Assembly: GCA_020541205.1 (NCBI GenBank)
Contig: CP048208.1
Span: 372,001 to 436,000 of the forward strand
Reading direction: 5' to 3'
Length of the DNA stretch: 64,000 nucleotides
DNA from: Candidatus Hartigia pinicola
GTDB lineage: Bacteria; Pseudomonadota; Gammaproteobacteria; Enterobacterales; Enterobacteriaceae
Position 1 is the first letter of the stretch; each line of letters starts with the position of its first letter. The position numbers were made by a program, and so were the translations under genes. This document shows, in pieces, positions 1 to 12,379 of this stretch. A model generated the notes under the pieces. That model did not search any database. It saw only the letters and a program-made list of their open reading frames with translations, and was not told the origin of the DNA.

Positions 1-2499
1 TAAATATTGTATTATCATAATAGTTTCTAAAATTTTTAAAAATTAAGTTAATTAATTTAATCTAGTGAAGAATTTTATTTGTAAACACTACATATTTATA
101 TTAATCAGAAATATATATTATATTATCATAATATAATATAATATAATATAATATAATATAATATAATATATATAATATCATTTTATGAATAATTAAAATT
201 TTAAAAACTTTTTAATATAGTGATTCAGTTCTTTATTATCGAATTATCATGATCTGTATTCATAGTGTGTGTTTATTTTTTTTATTTTTCTTAGAAATGG
301 AGATATATTGAAGTTAAGTAACTGAATTTAAGTCTAATATTCACTTCAGTATTATTATATTTTTATATAAATTTTTAAATTCTGATATGAAAAATTACAT
401 TTAGTAACATTGTACTATCAGCGTTTGAGTTATTAAGTATTATGAAGAAAACTTCTTATTATCTGTGACTTTTATGCATATCATGATACTAACATAAGAA
501 TTTACAATGATTATAAATAATTAAAGTATTGATATCAGTATTAATTATTATATTTTGTAGTATTTAAAAATATAATGTGTTTATTGGTAATGAATAACTG
601 ACTAGTTATATTCAGTAATATAGTTAAGATTTTGTAATATAAGTAGTATAATGTTAGTATTTTTTTTGGATCATTTCTACTATTTTTAGTTACAATAGTG
701 CAGATAAAACTCATTTTATCGTAATGTTGATTGTAAAAAATAAACTAAATTTAATTAAATTAATTTATTTTAATCATATCCGAGAAAATTTGAAAGACTA
801 TTAATAGATTTTTTGGATTTCGGTAAAATTAGAACAGCAGTAAATAGCTGAACTAAATCTTAATATCAAAATTTATTTAGCGATTTTCAAAACGCTTCTC
901 AATAAATCTTTAGAAATGTAACAAATATATTTTAGAGAACAATATAAAATAATAACGTTACAGTATAAGCGAATGTTATTATTTTGCAAAATGTAATAAG
1001 TATTTACTAAAGTGATGAAATTCCTTAAAGCATTTTAAAGTATTAAAATCTACTTAACTGCGATATAATTATAATAGTAATAATATTACTATAATTCGTT
1101 TTATTAATATCGAGAATAATATTTGTATAGTGTGACTGTTTGATTGGATCTTATAAAAGAAATTATTCACAAAAAGCTAGGAGCTAAACAAATTTTTCAT
1201 AACTCCACTGTTTAGTTTACAACTTATATTATCTTTAGAAGATCTAGACATACAGTCTATAGTATTTATACAGTGTTTGTCTGAACAATAGTAAAATAAT
1301 AAATGTTATAATTAATAAAGTGAAGATTAGTATTTTAATTTTTCTCAGAGTTTTTCCTTATTTAAAATATTTATCTCGTTAAAACAAGTGCGTGATATAA
1401 TCTATTGATTAGATATACATTGAAAATTATGCAGTTTATTTCGATTGCTATATAAATAATGTTGTATAGTACATGTTATACATCATCTAGAAATTTTACT
1501 TTTATGAAGCACTATTGAGTCAAACATGGATTATATATAAAAGTGATGTTTTATATAGGATAAAATTCATTAAGTTTTATTGCTGATTCTAAAATATTAT
1601 TTATCGTGATTTTGATAGTATAACATCAACTTTAGTGTTTAACCAATGTGTCATTTAACTCTATAACTTTTAGTTATATTATAACATTTAATGCGTTGTA
1701 ATCTGTGTTCTTAATGTTGTTTACATTAATAATTATTATAGTTTTTTAATTTTTAGCATTAATAACAGAAAGCTCGCTACCATATTTTAAATGGTCGTTT
1801 GAGTAGATTCTATTTTATTTCTGACTGTTGGATTTCTAAAATTGAAAGCAGTTATATGTAAATTGATTATTGTCCCTACTCTTAGATAGCAATATTACAT
1901 TGGAAAGTAATTTTAAGGATGTGCAGACGTATAACAATATTTTATATTATAAAAATAATGCGTTTTTAGATGTGTAATGTGGTTTGATAAAAATCAAAGT
2001 GTATTTTGTTAAAATATGTGTTGATTAATTGAATTACTATCGCGTTTTTTATCATGATAAGAAATATTAAAACAATTATATTGAAAAGATTATGAATTGT
2101 CTTTAAATAAAAATCATCATGTCTGTGATATAAAATATTATATATTTAACATATTCGATATTTATTATTTATCATTACATTTTTTCTGTAAGGTAATAAA
2201 TATAATCAAGTTATTTTTCTGTTAAATTTTTTTAGTCTTCAGTCAATATTAAAAGTAGTACTTATAAATGTTCAAGTTAGATGACACATAAACGTTTGTA
2301 TCTAGTAAAAATTTAGACTTGATCGTTAGACTTACACTCGTCTAAACAGAAAACAGTTATGCTTATATTCTTGAATTTCTATAATGATTCTTATGATAAT
2401 TTTTAATATTAAGACATTGATAATAAATAGAAAATAAATGGTACAAGTGTGTAAATTAAATAAAAGTAATAATAAAATTTGTAAACTAAAAAATAAATT
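1..2499. other. AT-rich gene-free stretch
   Basis: I see no readable gene here. The stretch is extremely AT-rich with stop codons in all frames. In E. coli hrpB lies upstream of mrcB, so this could be decayed hrpB, but I could not recognise any HrpB motif. A pentanucleotide microsatellite at 128-170 is listed separately. Confidence 0.6.
128..170. repeat. ATAAT pentanucleotide microsatellite
   Basis: About 8.6 perfect tandem copies of a 5-base unit made only of A and T. Each copy contains a match to the bacterial -10 hexamer TATAAT, but no gene follows. It is most simply read as replication-slippage product in neutral AT-rich DNA. Confidence 0.85.
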
Positions 2500-4705
2500 C
2501 TGCTACTTTTCGTAGCTGGTCAAAATTTTCTTATTCTTGCTATTTTATTAGGAGATTTCGCGTTTTATCTAAACCAACAAATGCGAGAACGTCTTTTTTT
2601 GATGGTGTTACCTACAGTCGTTTATAGTCGTATAGTGAACTTAGAGCCAAAATGGATTATATCCAAGATGAATGTTAATACGTTTATTAGAAAAAGTGTA
2701 GTATCGTAAAGTAACAACAATTACCAGCTCAGGTGAATTGGCTTTAAAGGGAAATGCAATTAAAATTTTACGTTATTTATTTAATTTTCTTGACCAAAAT
2801 AAAAAGAAATATTCGCTCGTATAATGTTTAATAGTAGAGAATTACTTAAGATTGAGAACATAAAAACTGGCCGCGAATGTGGTTTATTTTCGTTTAGAGC
2901 TTAAGTACGTAACTAGAATACAGTTAGTGAATAATGAGCAACGTTTAGTATTGCCTTTTTTGCGTTTTCTGGTTAGTTAGTGAAAGTGCTGTTAGAGACA
3001 AAAGATCGTAACTTTTATAAAGATGATGGAATTAGTTTGTAGTCTATTATCCGTGCAATAATTGTTAATTTGTCTGCAGGTAAATCTGTTTAGGGAGGCA
3101 GTCCCTTACGTAACAACTGGTAAAAAATTTATTTTTAACTAATAAGCGTACGTTAATATGGAAAGTTAATGAAGCTATTATGGCTATTTTGCTAGATTAT
3201 AATTATAGAAAAGAGCGTATTTTAGAGTTATATCTAAACGAAATTTATTTAGTTCATAATGGTAATAAAGAAATTCGTAGTTTACTACTAGCTAGTTTAT
3301 ATTATTTTGGTCGTCCAGTTAATTAGCTGAGTCTTGACCAGAAAATACTACTCGTTGTAATGGTGAAAAGTTCGTCTATTTTTAATTCGTAGACTAAGAT
3401 AGAGAATACTACTAAACGTCGTAATATCGCATTAAAAATTCCTGAAGGGCGCCCATGTTATTCATAAAAAATGTATGAAATGTTCAGTGTACGTTTTTTA
3501 GATGTCCATTCTCAAGCAGAACTGCTCGAATCTCAACCCGCTTTTATTCAGATGTTATGTCAGGATTAAATGAAAATGAGAATATTAAGTTAAAGAGTGA
3601 TCTGGTGCTAAAATTTTTACTGTTCTTGACCCTGTCTGTCGCACAAACTGTAACAGAAATAGCAATTGAGCCAGGTGTTTCTACATCACGTAAAGATTAT
3701 AAGTTGAATGACATTGAAGGTGTAATAATTGTAGTTGATCGTATTAATGCTGAAGTAAGAGAAATCGTTGGTAGTTTGCAGCCACGATACTCAGGGTTTA
3801 ATCGAGCATTTAATGTATACCGTAGTATTTGATGCCTTAGCTAAGCCATTTGTTTATTTGGCAGAATTAAATGAATCTACTCGTTGCCGTCTAAATACTT
3901 GCTTAAAAGATGAGTCTATTTCTATGAGAGCAGGTAATTAAACTTAAAGTCCAAAAAACTACAACCGTTATTTCACAGGGAGAATGGTACTCATAGACTC
4001 ACTAGTGAAATCACAAAATATTCCACGGTGAGCTTAAGTCTAGCAGTCAAAGTTGACAAAATTATTAAGATCTGTATTCGTTTAGGAGTTCTTGTTACGG
4101 AAATAAAAACTACCAGTAATATTATTAGGTACGATTAATCTAACACTTATGAAAGTGGCGCAGCTTTATCAAACTATTTTTGGTCATAGTAATAGAAATA
4201 GTAATCCTAATAGAGAAAAACTTTCTATTCTATGTTCAGTGATTAATGGTAATGGAAATAAAATTTATGAAAGCTTACCATCCTTTAACTATACGATTTT
4301 ACCACAAGCAGCTTATCTTACTTTATATGGTATGCAATAAGTTGCGCAGAATGGCACCAGACGTATTTTATTATCTAAATATAAAAAATCAACTTAGCTG
4401 AAAAGATGGAAACTATTAATGAACTGCGTGATAGCTGGTATACAGGAATTGATAGTAAAGAAGTTGTAATTGTATGGATTGGTCGTGATAATAATACCTA
4501 AATAAAATTAACGGGTTCGACAGGTTCTTTAAAGATACATCAACATTACTTAGAGAATTAATCACTATAATGTTGATTAATCATTAGCCGGGTGTTATTG
4601 GGCTTCGTATATAATGTCTAATGTGGAATTTAATTTCTCTAACTTTAGTGGTGAACGTTTATTGCCAATTCAGACGGATAATCCTGATAGATTGTGTTAA
4701 TCTTA
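2500..4705 (+). pseudogene. mrcB: mrcB (PBP1b) pseudogene
   Basis: Remnant of penicillin-binding protein 1b, the bifunctional murein transglycosylase/transpeptidase of the inner membrane. Nearly the whole protein can be followed across many frameshifts and stops. Near 2600 VVYSRIVNLEP matches E. coli VYGRMVNLEP. At 3220-3320 RILELYLNEIYL and SLYYFGRPV belong to the transglycosylase domain. At 3700-3830 IVVVDRINAEVREIVG and YSGFNRAF come from the start of the transpeptidase region. At 4270-4340 PQAAYLTLYGMQ, and near 4640-4700 RLLPIQTDNPDRLC, match the C-terminal part. The short open frames at 3557-3832 and 4149-4340 are pieces of this gene and not separate proteins. It is clearly non-functional and is the best preserved pseudogene in the window. 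Confidence 0.95.
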
Positions 4706-5454
4706 TTTTAGCTATCTAGCTTGCATAGGATATAGATAATTATTTTAAGACAAATGTTCTTAAATTTATTATAAAGATATTTTTCTAATAATTAATTAGT
4801 GAGATTCAATAGTAAAAAGGTACTATTGACTGTTGCGTTGTTAAGTGATGCAATATTTAGGTAAAAATTTTACTTTTCTTTCAAATATTGTTTATGTTTA
4901 AAATATAAGAACGATTTATATAGCGTATACTTCATCATTTAGTATAGTTCGTATTGAACTGGATTTTTTTTAGGGTTTAGATTATTTAGATCATTGTTGA
5001 GTATTCTATTTACTATTATTGAATAGATAACAAAATAATATTAAGATATTTTATTAATTAGATTAAATAAACCAATAATTGTTCAGGGCTAATTGATCGC
5101 TTATTTTATATCGCGTGTATTACAATAAGTAAAACCTATTTCCTGAATTAAAAACTTTTGAAAAATTTTATAATATTCAATATTAATGAAAATTGTGAAC
5201 AATAAAGCTACGCTATTGTGTATTGTTACTTAAAAATACGGTAAAATAACTATTGATTTAAAATTTTTTAGATCATTGCATAATGATATTATAGTCTTAT
5301 AACAATGTTTCTGTGTTCTGACGTTAATCTAAACTTATGAATAAATAAGAGGATATTATAGCATTCAGTAAGGCTTGACTATATATGAATATATTGCAGC
5401 GTTTGTCTTGATGCTCAGTTTATCTGATTGACATAACTAAAGGATATAAATAAA
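4706..5454. other. gene-free spacer before trpS
   Basis: AT-rich DNA without a readable frame. Nothing recognisable as fhuA or another enterobacterial mrcB neighbour. The trpS promoter is presumably here, but I could not single out a convincing -35/-10 pair. Confidence 0.6.
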
Positions 5455-6492
5455 ATGACTGAACCAACTAAAAAACAACTATTTTCAAAACCTATTGCGT
5501 TTAGTGGCACACAGCCTTCCGGTGTATTAACTATTGGTAATTACATAGGTGCGTTACGTCATTGGGTAAAAATGCAAGATAATTATGATTGTATTTATTG
5601 TATTGTTGATCAACATGCTATCACGGTTCGTCAAGATCCTGAGGAATTACGTAAAAATATTCTTAATACTCTAGCCTGGTATCTTGCTTGTGGGATTAAC
5701 CACGAAAAAAGTATTATTTTTATTCAGTCACATGTACCACAACACGCGCAGCTTAGTTGGGTATTAAATTGTTATACTTATTATGGTGAATTAAGACGCA
5801 TGACTCAATTTAAAGATAAATCAGTGCGCTACTCAAATAATATTAATTCAGGTTTATTTGGTTATCCAGTCCTCATGGTTGCTGATATACTTATATATCA
5901 AACTAATAAAGTTCCTGTCGGTATTGATCAAAAGCAACATTTAGAGCTTAGCCGTGATGTTGCTCAGCGTTTTAATGCTATTTACGGTGATATTTTTACT
6001 ATTCCTGATCCTTTCATTGATACTGAAAATAGTTCGTGCATAATGGCACTGCAAGATCCAACTAAAAAGATGTCTAAGTCGGACGAAAATTTTAATAATG
6101 TAATTATGTTATTAGAAGATCCAAAAAATGCAGAAAAAAAAATCAAAAGAGCAATAACTGATTCTGACGAACGGTCTCGTATTATTTATGATGTTGAAAA
6201 CAAACCTGGTGTATCAAACTTACTAAATATACTATCCGGGCTGACTGGGAAAAGCATTCCTGAACTTGAAAGTGAGTTTAAAGGGAAACGGTATAGTCAA
6301 CTAAAAGTTGCTGTGACTGATGCTGCTTCTAGTCTGCTTAGAATACTACAAGAGCGTTATCAGTATTTTCGTCATGATGAAATGCTATTGAATAAAATTA
6401 TATATCAAGGTGCAATAAAAGCAGCAATTAGAGCGCAAGAAATGTTAGATAAAGTCTATCAAGCCATCGGTTTCGTAAAATTCCCAAAGTGA
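5455..6492 (+). CDS. trpS: tryptophanyl-tRNA synthetase
   Basis: Class I aminoacyl-tRNA synthetase that charges tRNA-Trp in the cytoplasm. The 345-residue product follows E. coli TrpS (334 aa) throughout. It carries the HIGH-type signature TIGN at residues 26-29, preceded by FSGTQPSG, and the KMSKSD loop at about 205-210. VDQHAIT and [10 protein letters not shown] are intact. The N-terminus is about ten residues longer than E. coli. The ATG at 5455 follows an AAAGGA-like ribosome site and I keep it, although a start closer to KPIAFSG cannot be excluded. An A9 run at about 6134-6142 is in frame. In E. coli trpS follows dam-rpe-gph on the same strand. Here it is on the opposite strand to rpe and dam, so a rearrangement separates them. 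Confidence 0.98.
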   Translation: MTEPTKKQLFSKPIAFSGTQPSGVLTIGNYIGALRHWVKMQDNYDCIYCIVDQHAITVRQDPEELRKNILNTLAWYLACGINHEKSIIFIQSHVPQHAQLSWVLNCYTYYGELRRMTQFKDKSVRYSNNINSGLFGYPVLMVADILIYQTNKVPVGIDQKQHLELSRDVAQRFNAIYGDIFTIPDPFIDTENSSCIMALQDPTKKMSKSDENFNNVIMLLEDPKNAEKKIKRAITDSDERSRIIYDVENKPGVSNLLNILSGLTGKSIPELESEFKGKRYSQLKVAVTDAASSLLRILQERYQYFRHDEMLLNKIIYQGAIKAAIRAQEMLDKVYQAIGFVKFPK

Positions 6493-7949
6493 AGATAAAT
6501 AATACTTTATACAACAACTAGAAGATATCTCTTATTTGATAATATTTTTAAAATTTCTTGTATATTAAATTTAAAAAAAATTCTGTAAACCACAAAAATA
6601 GATTAGACAACTTAAAATAAAGAACATTCTGATAAATCTTAACAATTGTAAATTTATAATTAGCTAATAATTTAATATTTTATTTCATATTTGAATATTT
6701 AACTATTCAGTAATTTTACTAAAAATCAATTAATATAAAGAACTATAAAATTTTTCTATTATTTAATTACATTTTAATAATTAAATTATTTTTTCTAATG
6801 TGTTGTTTATTGAAATATAAATAGTCTCATTATTCAAATAATTTATTATTGACATAAAGCTTTTATTTCTAAATCTTGAAACGTTTTTATGTTTACATCC
6901 ATATTATTCTATTTTAATTTTTATACTAATGTTAGAAACAATTTTAGGGATTCGCTTGATTCATTTCGTATATTATATTTAGCTAAATAACACTTTTATT
7001 GAATAACAATAAAAGTTTTAAATAATTCATAGTAGTTATTAGTGAGCAGGATGTTAATTTAATAATCAAGACTTTTTGATTGATTTATTAAATTAAGCAT
7101 CAGATATATATTATATATGGAGAAAAATTATCAATAAATGTAATGTACTATCTCTGAATAGATTATTGTTTTAATATAGCAATATATTTAAAAAAGTTAT
7201 TTAATAAGATGTATATTTTATTATATTAATTCATGCTGTATTCATGAAAAGATATTCAATTTATTAATTAGTTTTCAAAAGTATCACAGTGTTATTAATA
7301 ACATTATGGAAAAATTAATTATTATTACTTTTTCTATTTTAATTTAGTTGTGACGTTTTATTTGTTGTGAATTTTTTGCAGGACATTATTGATGACTTTT
7401 TATTTCTCGTGATTTAATGATAGGAAATAATATGTTTCACGCTAAATTTTAGATAACTATTTTTTTAGAAAGGCATTAACTAGTTAAATGAAATTAGTTT
7501 TTTAATAATGTATTGTTGTTCATATTTTATTAATATTTAATTTATGAATTGATATAATCAGAGTATTGAGTGCATTAATTTGAGTGATTAAATCATTATC
7601 TAATAAACAGTCCTATTATATAAGAATTCAGTATTTTTGTTATTTTTTATTTGTTTTTAATAAATAGTAATATCTATTCCTCATTACTTAATTTTTGAGT
7701 CTCATTTCTTACGAGATGAGAAAATGTTTCACTAATCTAGATTTTATTAAAAAGTTAAGTGTCTGCTGAATGGAAAATATTATCATAAGTTTTTTAAAGT
7801 GATTTATTGTAATTGAGAGGTAATTTTTATGTTAGTCTATATGATTTTACTTTCTTGATCATAATGTTACTCGTATTGTAAACTGAAATAGAGTCATGTA
7901 TTTTATCTACCCATATATATTTTTTATTTTAATATTCAATCTAACACTT
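6493..7949. other. gene-free spacer with rearrangement boundary
   Basis: About 1.45 kb of AT-rich DNA with no readable gene. The rest of gph would lie in its right part on the minus strand. The junction at which trpS was inverted relative to rpe/gph must also be here, but no repeat or transposon marks it. Confidence 0.5.
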
Positions 7950-8012
7950 TCAATAATTTTCGATACTATTTACATGCATAAATCTTAATCAAAAGTAATA
8001 CGATTGAATGTT
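7950..8012 (-). pseudogene. gph: gph N-terminal remnant
   Basis: Starting only a few bases past the rpe stop, the minus strand reads NRITFD, a stop, then D. This matches the phosphoglycolate phosphatase N-terminus IRGVAFDLDGTL, the HAD motif I that contains the catalytic aspartate. In E. coli gph directly follows rpe. The match is short and the rest of the 250-residue protein is not recognisable, so the call rests mainly on position. Confidence 0.45.
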
Positions 8013-8018
8013 TTTATA

Positions 8019-8702
8019 TTATTTGTGTAGTGAGTATACTTTGTGTAATTCTTGACGCATTGTGTCAATGACAGATTTATAATTAGGTTGAGTAAAAATA
8101 GCAGAGCCAACAACAAAAGTGTCCGCACCAGCTTCTGCGATTTTTGCTATATTATCAATTTTAACGCCTCCATCAATTTCTAAATGAATATTGTAACCAC
8201 TCTGATCAATCATTTTACGCACTTGACGTAATTTAGTGAGAGTGTGAGAAAGAAAGGATTGCCCTCCAAAGCCTGGATTAACAGACATCAATAAGACCAT
8301 GTCAATTTTATCCATAAGATATTCAAGGTGGATTAATGGTGTTGCAGGGTTAAAAACAAGGCCAGAAGTACAACCATGTTCTTTGATTAACTGCAATGTT
8401 CTATTAATATGTTCAGTAGCTTCAATGTGAAAACTGATATGATTTGCACCAGATTTGGCAAAATCAGGAATAATTTGATCTACAGGTTTAACCATTAAGT
8501 GCACATCAATAGGTATCTTAATACCGTAATTGCGTAAGGCTTTACAAATCATAGGACCAAATGTTAGGTTAGGAACATAATGATTATCCATGACGTCAAA
8601 ATGTATAATATCTGCACCTGCTGTGATTACTTTTTCGGTATCTTCACCTAAACGAGCGAAATCTGCAGATAAAATAGATGGGGCAATAAGAAAATCTTTC
8701 AT
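8019..8702 (-). CDS. rpe: ribulose-phosphate 3-epimerase
   Basis: Interconverts ribulose 5-phosphate and xylulose 5-phosphate in the non-oxidative pentose phosphate pathway. The 227-residue TIM-barrel protein (E. coli 225 aa) shows [13 protein letters not shown] at the N-terminus, then the metal-binding HFDVMDN and DVHLMV, the [10 protein letters not shown] phosphate-binding loop, IDGGV and VVGSAIF. The start ATG at 8702 gives the usual family N-terminus. It lies 38 bases downstream of dam, as in the E. coli damX-dam-rpe-gph order, and is probably cotranscribed with dam. The following gene gph is decayed. Confidence 0.98.
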   Translation of the reverse strand: MKDFLIAPSILSADFARLGEDTEKVITAGADIIHFDVMDNHYVPNLTFGPMICKALRNYGIKIPIDVHLMVKPVDQIIPDFAKSGANHISFHIEATEHINRTLQLIKEHGCTSGLVFNPATPLIHLEYLMDKIDMVLLMSVNPGFGGQSFLSHTLTKLRQVRKMIDQSGYNIHLEIDGGVKIDNIAKIAEAGADTFVVGSAIFTQPNYKSVIDTMRQELHKVYSLHK

Positions 8703-8740
8703 AATTATCTCTGTTTATTTAAATGTTATTTTTAGATACT

Positions 8741-9616
8741 TTACGTTAGATGAGAGATACTTAAAATGGTTTTTTTAGTTGTTGGAGTTTTTATGATTGA
8801 CTCAGTGTTATATAAAGCTAATAATTCATTAACTTTATTGCGGTTGAATATGTTTCGACTGATAGTGCGACGTACTGTAACCATATGTAATTTAGCCTGA
8901 TGGTACCATCTTCTTGTTGTGATCGTGTCATGATTTGAAATAAGAACTGTAATTTGTCGATTCAATGATAAATAATAAGCTAATTTCGCGAGTTTTTGTT
9001 GTTCTTGTGCGCTAAATGGGCTAGTGTGATATTTAGTAAAATTTGCTGTTTTAGATAGAGGAGTATATGGCGGGTCACAGTAAACGACTGATCCTGGTTG
9101 TGCTGATAATAGTGTGCTTTCATAGTTTTGAGTAATGAAAGTTGCTTTTTGTGCTTTATCGGCAAACCATAGCAATTCTTCTTCGGGGAAATAAGTTTTT
9201 TTATAGCTACCAAAAGGTACATTAAATTCTCCAAGTGAATTATAACGACAGAGTCCATTATAACAGTGCCGATTCAGATATAAAAATAATACGCTGCGTT
9301 TGATAGGGTCGGTAGATTGGTTGAATCTTTTTCGTGTAAGATAATATTGTTCTGACGTATTAAATTCAGGAGTAAATATTTGACGCACTTCCTCAATAAA
9401 AGGAAGAGTGCGATATTTTACGGTATTATAGAGATTTATAAGATCATGATTTATATCAGCTAAAATATAATCATCATAACTAGTATTTAAAAAGACAGAA
9501 CCTGCTCCTACAAAAGGTTCGATCAGACAATACCCTTTTGGAAGATATTTTTTAATATTTTCTAAAAGGGTATATTTACCACCAGCCCATTTTAGAAATG
9601 CTCGTTTTTTTTTCAT
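8741..9616 (-). CDS. dam: DNA adenine methyltransferase Dam
   Basis: Methylates adenine N6 in GATC, with roles in mismatch repair strand choice, SeqA control of replication and gene regulation. The 291-residue product carries the N-terminal KWAGGK motif, the AdoMet-binding FVGAGSVFLN at about 35-45, and the catalytic DPPY (YCDPPYTPLS) at about 180. SNHD and KVNELLALY near the C-terminus also match E. coli Dam. The protein is about 13 residues longer than the 278-residue E. coli enzyme because the frame continues past the usual end. The start lies in an A9 run, so its codon count is slippage-prone. Its upstream neighbour damX is a remnant; rpe follows directly. Confidence 0.97.
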   Translation of the reverse strand: MKKKRAFLKWAGGKYTLLENIKKYLPKGYCLIEPFVGAGSVFLNTSYDDYILADINHDLINLYNTVKYRTLPFIEEVRQIFTPEFNTSEQYYLTRKRFNQSTDPIKRSVLFLYLNRHCYNGLCRYNSLGEFNVPFGSYKKTYFPEEELLWFADKAQKATFITQNYESTLLSAQPGSVVYCDPPYTPLSKTANFTKYHTSPFSAQEQQKLAKLAYYLSLNRQITVLISNHDTITTRRWYHQAKLHMVTVRRTISRNIFNRNKVNELLALYNTESIIKTPTTKKTILSISHLT

Positions 9617-9716
9617 TCAGTTGCATCATCAAATAACATTTTCTAGTAATAAAGAGACGTAATTGTCAGGACAGCATAGTGTGCCTGCAATAACATATTA
9701 TTATTTTTATCTTATG

Positions 9717-9950
9717 GAACTTGATTTATATCTTTCACCCAAGGTTTTTTCTTAAATTTCAATAGGTATAATGAACATTATGTTTTTTTATTTATAGTAT
9801 AATAATTTCGGTATATTAACATATACTAAGTTTATCTATTACATATTGTGTTGTAAAATTTATACTTTATTAATTTTATTGTTTATGGAAAGTACTAAGC
9901 GTGTGTACATGGCTTGCAGTGCTTATTGGCAATGTGTAATTATTTGTTCC
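9717..9950 (-). pseudogene. damX: damX SPOR-domain remnant
   Basis: Just upstream of dam on the same strand I read NYTLPISTASHVHTLSTFHK, matching the start of the DamX SPOR domain (NYTLQLSGASRSDTLNAYAK). About 200 bases on comes KKPWVKDINQ, matching its C-terminal end (KNPWVKPVHQ). The stretch between is broken. DamX is a septal peptidoglycan-binding division protein. Order and strand are as in E. coli. The rest of the gene, upstream, is not readable. Confidence 0.8.
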
Positions 9951-12379
9951 GCAAGGATTATTCTAGTAGTTGATTTATAATGCATTGTAGCCAGTTTTAC
10001 TCGTTACTTAATTTGCTTTGAGATGTTTGTTTTTTAGATTTTTATTGGATTTTTTAGGTTTTAATACAGTATTTTTGATTATTTTTAGGATTTAGTTACG
10101 AAATTAATGGTAGGTGATATTTATTGTTAATATATTTATTGTATTTTGTTTGGTGATTGGTTTGGATTAAATACATGAGCTATCTCATCTAAAATTTCAA
10201 TTCGCTAACTATCATGTCAGTTTTTTTGTGTTTTATTTGTTGCTGGAAAAGTACTGATAGATGGAATTCTTATCTTTTAAATGTGCTGACGCACAGTAGT
10301 TAGTTTTTAGATTCTGGAGTTAGGTTCACTTTGTTGTTCTAGAAGCTATGTTTACCTAAAGATCATTGTGTATATTAAGCTGATCATTTAGTTGAAATTT
10401 ATTTATTCTCTTTCTAGAGAAAAATATTGTTTGGTAGTAAAATAATATATTTATTTTGATTAGTATTGAGTTAGACTAAATTATATTTTTAAACGCATAT
10501 AAAAAATCGTCTCTTTAATTCTATCTTGTTTAAATATGTTGACAGAATATAAATATTAAATACTTACAAAAATTTTAGTATTAAAATAATTTATAACTGA
10601 AATTTTCAACATAGAGTATAATCTAATAATTTTCAGCACTGTTTGTTAGCAACATTTCAATAGATTCTTGCTATCTTGAGAAATATTTTCACTATTTTTT
10701 AGTGTGTGCACTTACTAGTTTATGAGAAGCTGAAAATACTTGTATCTTTAGTATGTATCTTAATATCTGAAAGCACTTCTTAATAATTTATAACATCAGT
10801 AAAATTTAATATAATTTATTTCCAGTGATTTTTTTTGTTTTATTTCATATATAATGTTAATGGTTGTATAATATTATTTCTAATAAACTTAAAGTGAATA
10901 AATTTTAGGTTTATTAATACAATAAATCTTAGTGTTTATTCTGAAGTAAGCGTATTTTATTTTCTTTTTCTGGTTTTTATTTCGATTTCAGAAAAAATAG
11001 TATTGTTATAAAGTTTCAATACCATAATTTTTATTAGTCTGTATCTCATGATTAAATAAATTATTACAATTTATGAGTACTTATAGATCACTAGTTTTAA
11101 TTACAGGAAAATACTACATTTTTAAATTAAAAATAAAAAAATATTATATACCATTATTCAATTATCTAAGGTGATTATGTGATCTATATTTTCAATTAGC
11201 TAAAAACGCAATCTATTATTATGCAATATTTAATATTTTATAAATAATAGAAAACATTAATAAAAGATTTTAGTTATATTTATCTATAAAGTAATTTATG
11301 TTAGTTTCTTCAAATTGAAAAGTTAATATGTAATAAAAGTATATTGGGATTTAAATATTATGAACAACTATGTTGAACATGATTATTTTTTGTAGCTCAT
11401 GAAGTGAAAATAAGATCTCCATTAACATCAATAAGGGTTATATTAAGATTAAAGTATTGGTGAAGTACGCTATGAAAGGTTATTCATAATCAATTCAATT
11501 GTGTGCTGTTTTTTTGTTTATCAAAATACTGTGGTATATGATAAATCAAGATTTTTGAAGAATCTGTATAAATCTATCAGGATAGATACAGTAAAATATT
11601 GTATTCGATAGTATTAACATTTTTGTTTTATTGTAACTAATTAATGAATAGTAGGTTAATGATAGAGATCAAGGTATGTAGTCACAGGATAAGTATGTGA
11701 ATGAAAATCAACAGTGACTTTTTTTTATATTCTTTAGTGATTGTCTTGTATATTACTGTTGAGTGAAGGATTATTGACTTTATTATTATCGTTATGTATA
11801 GAAATAAGATTGTAATAAAATGACGGTAACAAATATTATGTTCATGTAATATATGCTTTCACAATCATGTTTGAGACAACATTATCTTCACGGATGTGAT
11901 GAAAATGTTATATCTAAATCAAAAAGAAGTCAATAAATTACAATGATAAAAAATTTCTTTTTGGGATTTAAAATATTGATTTATAACAAGAAAACTATAA
12001 AATATCGTTAAATTTTAGTTTGGTTTAAGATTCGCTTCGGTATTTTTTGTTTTGTAAAAAGAATTATACAGTATTAATTTTAAAATTAAAAGTTATTATT
12101 CAAATATTTTTTATTTTTTTAAGTTCGTATTTTTCTCGAAAATGAAAACATGTATTGATAATATAGATGATCGTAGATCATATTAATATTTATAGAGTGT
12201 ATCAAATTTTATGATTGTAAAATTACATGGATAAACTTTATTTTACTATAGTGTATTATTTAATTTTGGTAACTTTTCTTAGTATACAATATATTTTTAA
12301 CAAATAATGCTTGTGTTTTAAACATATTTTCGTATCAATAATTATAAAATTGTATCAGCACTTAGATAAGTCTTAACAA
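9951..12379. other. decayed damX/aroB interval
   Basis: No open gene. By position this holds the N-terminal two thirds of damX and most of aroB, but apart from the two remnants listed I could not read them. The whole aroK-dam gap (about 3.0 kb) is at least as long as the intact aroB-damX interval of E. coli (about 2.6 kb), so the genes have eroded mainly by substitution and small indels. Confidence 0.5.

Noticed and set aside
128-170. Repeated TATAAT hexamers as a promoter cluster
   Set aside because: They arise from a simple 5-base microsatellite with no gene or -35 element associated.
3557-4340. Two short open frames (91 and 63 codons)
   Set aside because: Both are internal pieces of the broken mrcB reading frame and not separate genes.
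4510-4530. GGTTCGACAGG resembling a tRNA T-loop
   Set aside because: No acceptor or anticodon stems can be folded, and the bases belong to the mrcB remnant (LTGSTGS).
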